The notes under the pieces: generated by a model
What the model was told of the DNA's origin: nothing
Database searches by the model: none
What the model saw: only the letters and a program-made list of their open reading frames with translations
Shown: one piece after another, positions 34,777 through 42,129 of the stretch
Layout: every line of letters starts with the position of its first letter
Numbering within the stretch: position 1 is the stretch's first letter
Assembly (NCBI RefSeq): GCF_018139625.1
Contig: NZ_JAGSOH010000051.1
Location: forward strand, 1 to 47,454
Reading direction: 5' to 3'
DNA length: 47,454 nucleotides
From: Actinospica acidithermotolerans
GTDB taxonomy: Bacteria > Actinomycetota > Actinomycetes > Streptomycetales > Catenulisporaceae
Position numbers and translations under genes: made by a program

Positions 34777-35424
34777 GTGGTGGCCCACCCCGACGACGAG
34801 ACCTTCGGCCTCGGCGCGGTCATCAGCCACCTGGTCGGGCAGGGCACGCGGGTCCACGTGCTCTGCTTCACCCATGGCGAGGCCTCGACCCTCGGCGAGG
34901 GCGGGGACCTCTCCACGGTGCGCGAGAAGGAACTGCGCGACGCGGCTCGCGCACTGGGCGTGCGATCGGTCACCATGCTGGAGTTCGCCGACGGGCACCT
35001 CGCCCAGGCGCCCGTCACCGACCCGGTAGTGGAGGTCACGCGCGAGGTGGCGGCGCATCGTCCCGATGCGCTGCTGGTCTTCGACGAGTCCGGAGTGACC
35101 GGGCACCTGGACCACCAGGCGGCGACCCGCGCCGCTGTGCTCGCGGACACGGGTCTGCCGATCCTGGCCTGGGGACTGCCGTCGGTCGTCGCCGATACGC
35201 TGCGCGGCGAGACCGGCGCGCCGTTCGCCGGGCGCTCGCCCGAGCAGTTCGACATCTGTGTGCGGGTACGGCGAACCATGCAACGCCGCGCCGCGCTCGC
35301 GCACGCGAGCCAGGTCTCGCCCACCGCGGTGTTCTGGCGACGCCTGCAACTACAGGGCGAGTGCGAGCATCTGCGGTGGCTAAAGGCCCCGGGCACGCAC
35401 GATCCGGTGAGCGCGCCGCGGTAG
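34777..35424 (+). CDS. PIG-L family deacetylase (5' end interrupted by an in-frame amber)
   Basis: The product has the LmbE/PIG-L zinc signature VVVAHPDDETFGLGAVISHL (AHPDDE) and the downstream metal/active-site segment GVTGHLDHQAATRAA (HxxxH-like HLDH). The family hydrolyses N-acetyl groups of GlcNAc conjugates, as in mycothiol synthesis or antibiotic pathways. An ATG at 34669 with GGGAG ahead starts the same frame but meets TAG at 34759-34761, directly before GAVLVVVAHPDDE. Either translation starts at GTG 34777/34780, which leaves little N-terminus and no clear ribosome site, or the gene carries a nonsense mutation. It is in line with thioredoxin. Confidence 0.75.
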   Translation: MVAHPDDETFGLGAVISHLVGQGTRVHVLCFTHGEASTLGEGGDLSTVREKELRDAARALGVRSVTMLEFADGHLAQAPVTDPVVEVTREVAAHRPDALLVFDESGVTGHLDHQAATRAAVLADTGLPILAWGLPSVVADTLRGETGAPFAGRSPEQFDICVRVRRTMQRRAALAHASQVSPTAVFWRRLQLQGECEHLRWLKAPGTHDPVSAPR

Positions 35425-35441
35425 CGGACTCGGCCGCGCTG

Positions 35442-35619
35442 TCAGGCCTTGCGGGATCCGAGCAGTCGTGCGAGCAGCCCGCCGCCGGCGCCGCGTTCGC
35501 GGGGGGCGTACTGGCACCGCTGGGAGCGCGGTACGCCCGCGAGGACCTGTTCGACGTGGTTGCCCGCAGCCGCGGTAGGTGGCCTTGCCGCAGTTCTTGC
35601 ACGTGGCGCGTTGGCACAT
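35442..35619 (-). pseudogene. Small zinc-ribbon protein, +1 frameshift
   Basis: From ATG 35619: MCQRATCKNCGKATYRGCG, then in the next frame NHVEQVLAGVPRSQRCQYAP to the stop at 35442. I know this combination (MC...C..CGK.TY.GCG.HVE..L..VP...RC.C) as a small actinobacterial zinc-ribbon family of about 60 residues. One surplus G in the TGCGGGC run around 35563 breaks the frame; removing it gives a normal protein. It is convergent with the PIG-L gene, 17 bases apart. Confidence 0.65.
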
Positions 35620-35794
35620 GTTCGTTCTGGTCGACCAAGGGGAGCGCTCGTCAAGCCAGCTCACACACCCCCTGGTGTTTGCGTATTCGCGACCATCGGC
35701 CCGGGTCCGCCGGGGCCGATGACCCTGTTCGCGGGGCGAGGACCGATCGACGATCAGAGTGACACCAGTGGCATGAGATCGTGAGGAGGCCGCT

Positions 35795-36691
35795 ATGACG
35801 AGGCCGATCGTGATCGGTGTGGACGGCTCGCGGCGCAGCCTGCACGCCCTCGAGTGGGCCGCGCGAACCGCCGACGTGCATGACTGCCCGCTGAAGATCG
35901 TGCACGTGCTGCCGCGCTGGGTGGAGGACATTCCCTTCTTCCCGCCCGGCCGCTTCGAGGAGGCGCGCAAACGAGGTCGGCGCATCGTCGCCGAGGCCGC
36001 GGAGTTCGTCCGCGAGGAATACCCAGGACTCGAAGTGAGCTCGGCACTGCCGTACGGCGTGGCGCCGGCGAAAGTGTTTCTCGACGAAGCCGAGAAGGCG
36101 CGGGCGATCGTGCTCGGTGCCAAGGGCAGCGCACTGGGCAACCTGGCGCTCGGTTCAGTCAGCCTTCAGACGGTCGGCTACGCGGCGAGCCCGGTCGTCA
36201 TCGTCAACCGCGCCGTGGACGGCAACCACCGCATCGTCGTCGGCACGGACCTGTCGAGAAGTTCAAGCGCCTCGCTGGACTACGCCTTCGAGGAGGCCTC
36301 GAGGCGCAGGGCCCGGCTCCAGGTGATGTACGTGTGGAAGATGCCTTATCCGCCCAAGCCGCCGCTGCTGTTTGATCCAGATCCGAAAGTGGTCGCACGC
36401 GGGTACGAGGGCGTGGTGGAGGAGCAGATCAGCGCGTTACGCGAACACTATCCCGAGGTCGATGCCGTCATCGACGTGCAGGTACGCACCACCCCGATCG
36501 AGGCTCTGACCGCCGCCTCGGCGCGGGCCGACCTGCTCGTGCTCGGCTCCCGCCTCCACGGCGGGTTCCGCGGACTGGCCATCGGCTCTGTCAGCCACTA
36601 CCTGCTGCACAACTCGGCGTGCCCCGTCGCCGTCGTGCGCCCCGCTGAGACCTCGGCCAGACCGCTTGTCTCGCCCTTCCGCGCCAACTGA
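35795..36691 (+). CDS. Universal stress protein, two tandem Usp domains
   Basis: This 298-aa protein is made of two UspA domains: 1-143 starting RPIVIGVDGS, and 147-285 starting NHRIVVGTDLS. Each ends with the ATP-binding pattern G-x2-G-x9-G-S: GAKGSALGNLALGSVS in domain 1 and GSRLHGGFRGLAIGSVS in domain 2. GTGAGGAGG lies just upstream of the ATG. Actinobacterial tandem Usp proteins bind ATP and are induced under hypoxia or stationary stress. Its neighbours do not tie it to a specific pathway. Confidence 0.94.
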   Translation: MTRPIVIGVDGSRRSLHALEWAARTADVHDCPLKIVHVLPRWVEDIPFFPPGRFEEARKRGRRIVAEAAEFVREEYPGLEVSSALPYGVAPAKVFLDEAEKARAIVLGAKGSALGNLALGSVSLQTVGYAASPVVIVNRAVDGNHRIVVGTDLSRSSSASLDYAFEEASRRRARLQVMYVWKMPYPPKPPLLFDPDPKVVARGYEGVVEEQISALREHYPEVDAVIDVQVRTTPIEALTAASARADLLVLGSRLHGGFRGLAIGSVSHYLLHNSACPVAVVRPAETSARPLVSPFRAN

Positions 36692-36738
36692 AGACTTTCT
36701 GAAATCGAGTCAACCATACGCCGGGGGCGGGCGTCGTC

Positions 36739-37716
36739 ATGGGTGTGAGTAGCGAGGAGAACCAGTGGTGGCGTCCTTCGGCTGATCCCGAGTCGCAGAC
36801 GCAAGCGTACGAGCGCCCGGGCGCGACTGAGCCCGGCGCCGATTCGGTACAGGGGCCCGCACGGCCCACCAGACGTCGAGTGCTTTTCGCCGCGGGCGGT
36901 CTGACGCTGCTGGGCTCGGGGGTGGCCGCCGCTGCCGCCGCCATGGAAGGAGGCCGGAGCGCCAGCCACCCTGCATCATTGGAGTCGGGCCCGGCCGCGT
37001 CGAGTGCCACGCCCTCCGGCATTGCCTCGTCGCCTTCGACCTCGGCGGCGGCCAGCGGCGCGCCATCGGCTCATCCCTCTGCGTCGGCGTCAGGATCACT
37101 CCCTCCGGCTAGTGTCGTTGCGACCGCCCCGCAGTACTACATTGATGACGCCGGGCCGATGGCGATCGCGCTCAGCCTCGACGACGGCCCCCACCCCGTC
37201 TACACCCCGCAGGTCCTCGCGGTCCTGGCGCACTACGGAATCACCGCGACGTTCAACATGATCGGCCAGCAGGTCGGCCCGAACCTCTCCCTGGTGCGCG
37301 AGGTGGCAGCCGCCGGGCACACCATCACCAACCACACCTGGAACCACGACGAGCACCTTCCCCACCGCACCTACGCCCAGGTATGCGCGCAGATCGATAG
37401 ATGCAACGACGCCCTAGCCGAGGCCGGGCAGCACCCGACGATCTTCAGGGCGCCGGGCGGTAACTGGGGGCCGGTGGTCTACCGGGCATGCGCCGCGCGC
37501 GGACTGCGACCGGTCGACTGGACGGTGGACCCGCGCGACTGGGATCAACCCCGCGTCACCACCGAAGAGATCGTCAGCAACGTGCTGACCCACACCAAGG
37601 CGCACGACATCATCCTCGACCATGACGGGGGCGGCGACCGGTCCCGCACCGTCGCCGCGCTGAAGATCTACATACCGAAGCTGCTGGACAAGGGATTCAC
37701 CTTCGCCGCCATGTGA
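36739..37716 (+). CDS. Secreted polysaccharide deacetylase (NodB fold)
   Basis: This 325-aa protein has a cytoplasmic N-terminus of about 47 residues, then a signal/anchor (RRRVLFAAGGLTLLGSGVAA, possibly Tat-like) and a Ser/Ala/Pro linker. The NodB domain (about 135-325) has motif 1 SLDDGP, motif 2 NHTWNHDEH (metal His residues), motif 3 RAPGG, motif 4 region DWTVDPRDWDQP and motif 5 ILDHDGGGDRS. It removes acetyl groups from peptidoglycan or another extracellular glycan. A T-tailed terminator follows. Confidence 0.94.
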   Translation: MGVSSEENQWWRPSADPESQTQAYERPGATEPGADSVQGPARPTRRRVLFAAGGLTLLGSGVAAAAAAMEGGRSASHPASLESGPAASSATPSGIASSPSTSAAASGAPSAHPSASASGSLPPASVVATAPQYYIDDAGPMAIALSLDDGPHPVYTPQVLAVLAHYGITATFNMIGQQVGPNLSLVREVAAAGHTITNHTWNHDEHLPHRTYAQVCAQIDRCNDALAEAGQHPTIFRAPGGNWGPVVYRACAARGLRPVDWTVDPRDWDQPRVTTEEIVSNVLTHTKAHDIILDHDGGGDRSRTVAALKIYIPKLLDKGFTFAAM

Positions 37717-37725
37717 AGCACGCGG

Positions 37726-37762
37726 CGCGTCGTCGGTCCTGGCACGGCCGACGACGCGTTTT
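37726..37762 (+). terminator. Hairpin with T-tract
   Basis: CGCGTCGTCGG (37726-37736) pairs with CCGACGACGCG (37748-37758) over an 11-base loop and is followed by TTTT. It starts 10 bases after the deacetylase stop. Bases 37763-38023 contain no recognisable gene. Confidence 0.85.
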
Positions 37763-38023
37763 CAATCCTGCCGGGGTCCGGCACGCGGCAAGGATCGGCC
37801 GACAGGCCTGCTCTGGCCGCGCCGATGTGGAACGCCGGACGACGATACGCCGTTGACTCTTTTCGGGAAGGCTCCATCCCTCTCCGACGTGTGGTGACGC
37901 AGGCGGATCACGGTCGGTTTCCGCCCAGTCCGCACAACCGGATCCAGGAATTCAACGCCGCAACACCCGACCGTTGATTGCGACCGTGGGCCGACCGCGC
38001 CGGCTCTGGCAGACTGGCCGACC

Positions 38024-38632
38024 GTGACCGAGACGAGCGCCGTACCTGACCGCCCCGCGCTGCTGCGCCGAGGATTCCTGCTGGAGTACACCACCCTGGG
38101 CTGGAACGTCGTGGGGATCGTCGTGCTCGCCTTCGCCGCACTCGGCGCGCGGTCGGTGGCCCTGGCCGGGTTCGGGCTGGACTCGCTCATCGAGATCGGC
38201 GCTTCGACCGTGGTGGTCTGGGAGCTCTCCGGCACCGGCGAGCAGCGCCAGCGCACCGCACTCCGGCTCATCGGGGCGGGCTTCACCGCTCTCGCGCTTT
38301 ATCTGCTGGTCCAGTCGACGTGGGTCCTGGCCGCCGGATTCCACCCGCGCCACTCCCCGCTGGGCATCGCCTGGACCGCGATCACGGCGGCGGCGATGTT
38401 CGCCCTCGCCTACGGCAAGGCTCACACCGGCGCCGCCCTGGACAACCCGGTCCTCAAGACCGAGGGCAGAGTCACCCTCGTCGACGGGATCCTCGCCTCG
38501 GCCGTCCTGCTCGGGCTGATCCTCAACGCCGCCGCCGGATGGTGGTGGGCGGACCCACTCGCCGGATACGTCCTCGTCTACTACGCACTGCGCGAAACCC
38601 GGGAGATCTTCTCCGGCCACCACGACGGTTGA
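38024..38632 (+). CDS. Cation-diffusion-facilitator-like transporter
   Basis: This 202-aa membrane protein starts at GTG 38024. About six helices; the CDF-type acidic site is visible as GFGLDSLIEIGAS (TM2, Asp/Glu) and LVDGILASAVLLGL (TM5, Asp). It ends after the sixth helix and lacks the usual cytoplasmic C-terminal domain, like a subgroup of short CDF-related proteins. Substrate may be a divalent metal, but the incomplete metal motif makes this uncertain. Confidence 0.8.
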   Translation: MTETSAVPDRPALLRRGFLLEYTTLGWNVVGIVVLAFAALGARSVALAGFGLDSLIEIGASTVVVWELSGTGEQRQRTALRLIGAGFTALALYLLVQSTWVLAAGFHPRHSPLGIAWTAITAAAMFALAYGKAHTGAALDNPVLKTEGRVTLVDGILASAVLLGLILNAAAGWWWADPLAGYVLVYYALRETREIFSGHHDG

Positions 38633-39329
38633 ACGCCCCGGGTATCGGATCGAGTGAAGGTCGGCTTCAGTCGGCGTTGCCTTGCTCCCGCGTGAGCAGG
38701 CTCGATGCCCCGATGCATTCGTCGGCTGCTGCCAGCGGGTACGGGAGCAGGCGTGGGCGCAGGCTCCAGAAATAGCGGTTTTGTGGCTGGCGCAGTAGCC
38801 GCATTCGCCCAGCCTGCCGGGTCGGAGCGACTGACGGTCTCGCGAGAGCGGCCGCGTTCCCCCGGGGTGGAATCCGTGTCGGCAGCGGTAAGCGGCACCG
38901 CGGCTGTTCCAGGTTCCTCCTGTGAGTTCGAGATACATCGCGCCCTCGGACAGCCGATCGGGCAGCAATGCAAATCCGCGACTCGACAAGCTCGGGAGGG
39001 CGGGCGGCCGGCGGAGGAGGTTCTCCGGGGCCGTCTGGCGTGCGCGGGAGAAGGCCGAGGCGAACCGGGGCGCGGCCGAGGCATTCTCGCGCCGGGTTCG
39101 ACCTGTTGCATCCGCGGGTCCTGCCGGCGACCAGGGCCGGGCCCTGCTCACCATCGGTGGCCGCCTTCGAAAGCGTGTACGCGGCGCTCGCGGGTGGCCG
39201 TGCCCACCCGCACGGGCTTCCTTCGCCCCTGCAATCCCACCTGCCGCCTGTAGGTCGTCCTGCCTACGTTGATCACGGACCGTCTTCGGTCCGTTGCAGA
39301 GATGGCATAGAGCTTCAGGAGGGCATGCT
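38633..39329. other. 700 bases without a confident gene; possible recombinase remnant and leader hairpins
   Basis: The reverse frame near 38938-38857 contains MYLELTGGTWNSRGAAYRCR, faintly like the zinc-ribbon end of serine recombinases, but no recombinase domain is found. Just before the next gene, 39191-39210 and 39198-39215 can form two mutually exclusive hairpins (CGGGTGG/CCACCCG or CCGTGC/GCACGG), and 39275-39294 forms an 8-bp hairpin with a TCTT loop. Confidence 0.35.
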
Positions 39330-40817
39330 GTGATCAGACGCTCAGCTACAACCACCCCGCCGGCGGTGCCGCGGTGGCTGGCGGCGCTCATCGCGTTCGC
39401 GCTCGGGCTGGCCGGGTTCGTCGTCGCCGTGGCCGAAGCCGCCCCGGCCGCGGCCTCCGGCGCGGGCCTGCAGGTCTACGTCGGCTATGCCGACAACCTG
39501 CGCGCGGACGCGGGCGACTTCCCGACGCCGTGGTCCGGCTCGTCCGGTGTCACGTTCGAGGGCTGCACCGGCTCGTGCACCTTCGATGCCGGCGCGGTGC
39601 GTTTCGTCAACGACTCGACCACGCCGCAGACCATCTCGTCGATCTCGGTCTCGCTGAGCACCTGCACCTTCGCGATGTGGCCCGACGCCACGCTCGCGGT
39701 CGGCCAGCAGCTGATCATCACTCAGACGGCCAGCGGCGCGGTCGGCGGCTGCATCACCGACCAGGGCTACTTCGACACGTCGGACATCGGCCCGAACGGC
39801 GCGAACTGGGCGGGCGACTGCAATCAGTCGGGTGTGATCCCTGTCGTCAACGCCACGATCGACGGCTCTCCGGAGAGCTTCAAGGACACGGGCCAGGTGC
39901 TCAACACCGGAGGGGTCGACCGCGCCAGTTGCCCGCCGCCGGGTGGCAACGAGTCAACCCAGTGGTCGCAGATCGGCACCAGTTGCAACGGCGCGACGCT
40001 GACGCTCGCTCCCGCGACCCAGACCCATCAGGTCGGAGACACCGCCGCGGTCGACGCCACCCTGGCGAACAGTTGCGGCCAGGGCCTGCAGGGCTCGAAC
40101 GTCGACTTCACCATCCCCTCCGGCCCGAACTCTGGGCAAACCCGCACAGCGTTCACCGACGCCAGCGGTGTAGCAGCGTTCGACTATTCGAGCGGTAAGG
40201 CGGGCACGGACACGGTCGACGCCTCGGTGACCAACGCCGTCGGCGTAATCAACGCGCAGAGTCCCGTGACGGTCGACTGGGTGTCCTACCTGACCGGTCG
40301 AGCGTACGGACTTTCAGCCTCCGGACTCGCCTCGATCCCCGCGACACCGGACACCGGATACGTCAAGACGGACATCGCGGAGAACGTCCAACCGCCGTGT
40401 GTCGTGACCATCACCGGCCTCGTCAGCGCAGGCACCCTGTGCACTGACGTGACCACCGCACTCAACCCGGGCACCTCGACGGCGAAGGCGTCCGTGCAGC
40501 ACGTCGGCATCGATGCTCTCGGTGTTCCGGCGATCCAGATCGGCGCGGTCGACTCCTCGTCGCAGACCTCGTGCTCCGGATCGACCGGCGATGCGACGAT
40601 CGCGTCGGTGACCGTCGGCGGGATCCCCGTGAACGTCAACCTCCACCCAGGACCGAACACGACCGTGAACGTGCTCGGCGTCAAGATCACGTTCAACGAG
40701 CAGATCCCGGTCACCGGTACCGACAAGGGCCTGACGGTGAACGCCGTGCACATCGACGCCCTCGGCCTGCTCAACGTCGTCGTCGCCTCGTCGACCAGCG
40801 ATATCGCAGGCTGCTGA
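39330..40817 (+). CDS. Secreted Ig-like (Big) / choice-of-anchor P-like protein
   Basis: This 495-aa exported protein starts at GTG 39330, 7 bases after AGGAGG. A signal peptide (WLAALIAFALGLAGFVVAVA, then AEAAPAAASG) is followed by a beta-rich Cys-containing region (about 35-200). A bacterial Ig-like domain follows (LTLAPATQTHQVGDTAAVDA, then GVAAFDYSSGKAGTDTVDAS). The C-terminal region (AYGLSASGLASIPATPDTGY onward) resembles the choice-of-anchor P repeat. Cys pairs suggest extracellular disulfides. Probably a surface or spore-associated adhesive protein; no enzymatic motif is seen. Confidence 0.85.
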   Translation: MIRRSATTTPPAVPRWLAALIAFALGLAGFVVAVAEAAPAAASGAGLQVYVGYADNLRADAGDFPTPWSGSSGVTFEGCTGSCTFDAGAVRFVNDSTTPQTISSISVSLSTCTFAMWPDATLAVGQQLIITQTASGAVGGCITDQGYFDTSDIGPNGANWAGDCNQSGVIPVVNATIDGSPESFKDTGQVLNTGGVDRASCPPPGGNESTQWSQIGTSCNGATLTLAPATQTHQVGDTAAVDATLANSCGQGLQGSNVDFTIPSGPNSGQTRTAFTDASGVAAFDYSSGKAGTDTVDASVTNAVGVINAQSPVTVDWVSYLTGRAYGLSASGLASIPATPDTGYVKTDIAENVQPPCVVTITGLVSAGTLCTDVTTALNPGTSTAKASVQHVGIDALGVPAIQIGAVDSSSQTSCSGSTGDATIASVTVGGIPVNVNLHPGPNTTVNVLGVKITFNEQIPVTGTDKGLTVNAVHIDALGLLNVVVASSTSDIAGC

Positions 40818-40850
40818 ACTGGAGCTTGGAGGAAGATTCTCGAAAGCGGC

Positions 40851-40875
40851 GGGGCCGGGGTGTATCCCCGGCCCC
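40851..40875 (+). terminator. Perfect 10-bp GC hairpin
   Basis: GGGGCCGGGG (40851-40860), loop TGTAT, CCCCGGCCCC (40866-40875). It lies 34 bases after the secreted-protein stop. Confidence 0.85.
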
Positions 40876-41005
40876 GTAGTCGAGGATCGACCAGTGCGCA
40901 AAGGGCCTCTGCCCGTCGTCGGGGGATGCACCATGAAACTGGCGTTCTCCCATGTATATGGACACCTGGATAATGGGTCGGTAGGTCCGGGAAGAATGGA
41001 ACCAG

Positions 41006-41288
41006 GTGAGCAATCCGTACGGGAATCAGTACACGGCGGAGTTCAAGCGTGACCCGGTCGCGCTGGTGAACGCCTCGCCGGGCAGGACGGCCAACGAGAT
41101 CGCCCGGGAGCTGGGGGTGAGCCCGGAAGGGCTGCGCGGCTGGGTCAAGCAGGCGCGTATGGACGTCGACGGCGGCACGCCGGGTTCGTTGGACCTCGGC
41201 CGAGCGCGAGGAGCTGGCGGCGCTGCGCCGCCGGGCGCGGGAGCAGCACCAGGTGATTGACATCCTGAAAGAAGCCGCGCCGGCCCGG
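41006..41288 (+). pseudogene. IS3-family OrfA, frameshifted
   Basis: From GTG 41006: MSNPYGNQYTAEFKRDPVAL, then SPGRTANEIARELGVSPEGL (HTH of IS3 OrfA), RGWVKQARMD. One surplus G near 41200 (TTGGACCTCGGCC) shifts the frame. The following residues SAEREELAALRRRAREQHQV (another frame) are the OrfA leucine-zipper/coiled-coil region. Decayed. Confidence 0.85.
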
Positions 41289-41788
41289 GATGAGGGTCGT
41301 CAGCGACATCACCTACGTGCCCACCGAGGAAGGCTGGCTGTATGGCCTGTTGGATTGACCTGGCCACCTGGGAGATCGACGGCTGGTCGATGGCCGAGCA
41401 CCACCGAGCCGAGCTCGTGGTGGACGCGCTGAAGATGGCCCTCGGCCACGGCCCGCTCGAGCCGGGTTGCATAGCGCCCTCGGACAGGGGCGGCGGAGTA
41501 CACATCAGTAGAGTTCAGGGACGTATTGAAGGAGTTTGGGCTATGGCAGTTGATAGGCAGGACAGGCTCCTGCTGCGATAACGCCGCGTGCGAGAGCCTG
41601 CGGGCGGTGCTCAAGGCCGAGGTCGGCGCGCGGATCTGGCCGGACCGGGCCACCGCACGAGCGCAGTCTTCGAGTTCATCGAGGTCTTCTACAACCGCAG
41701 GCGGCTACGCCGGCACCCCGAGTTCGGCCACCTCACCGCGGCAGAGACGCGAGAGCGGCTCCGGGATGAGCACACGTTGACAGCGTGA
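41289..41788 (+). pseudogene. IS3-family OrfB (rve integrase), internally deleted and frameshifted
   Basis: Pieces in several frames read VSDITYVPTEEGWLYGLLD, DLATWEIDGWSMAEHHRAEL, then TSVEFRDVLKEFGLWQLIGR, CDNAACESLRAVLKAEVGAR and VFEFIEVFYNRRRLRRHPEF to a stop at 41788. These contain the D, D and E of the IS3 DDE domain (DITY, SDRG, CESL). The HTH_21 part and the start of the catalytic domain between OrfA and OrfB are deleted, and at least three frameshifts occur. Confidence 0.85.
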
Positions 41789-42129
41789 GAAGAACGTGTC
41801 CAGCTCAGTGGGGAACTTCACTCGGAGGCTTGCCCGTTGCAAGCGACCAGGACGCGTGCGGCGACCATGCGACCCGCAGTGGCGCGCCACGCGCGAGCGC
41901 CGGGAATATTCGTGGTCACGGTGAGCCCCAGGGCCTTCTGAGTGAGTTTCAGCGTGTCGAGGCAGTGATCCGCGATCGCCGCCGGTATCGTCAGCTTTGC
42001 ATAGTGCAAGTGATCTCGACATTGCTGACCGCGTCTCGACACATGCCGTGCGGTCTGTCCTGTCAGGTTCAGCGGAGATGCTGGAACGACCCGTGGCTTC
42101 CCCGCGAGGCGGCGGAATCGGAGTGGCCC
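41789..42129. other. 340 bases without a recognisable gene
   Basis: A reverse frame (ending TGA at 41818) contains AKLTIPAAIADHCLDTLKLT, which has some coding character but no recognised family. It may be another mobile-element remnant next to the IS3 fragment. Confidence 0.35.

Noticed and set aside
38857-38938. Serine recombinase C-terminus
   Set aside because: One weak zinc-ribbon-like phrase without the paired cysteines or a recombinase domain.
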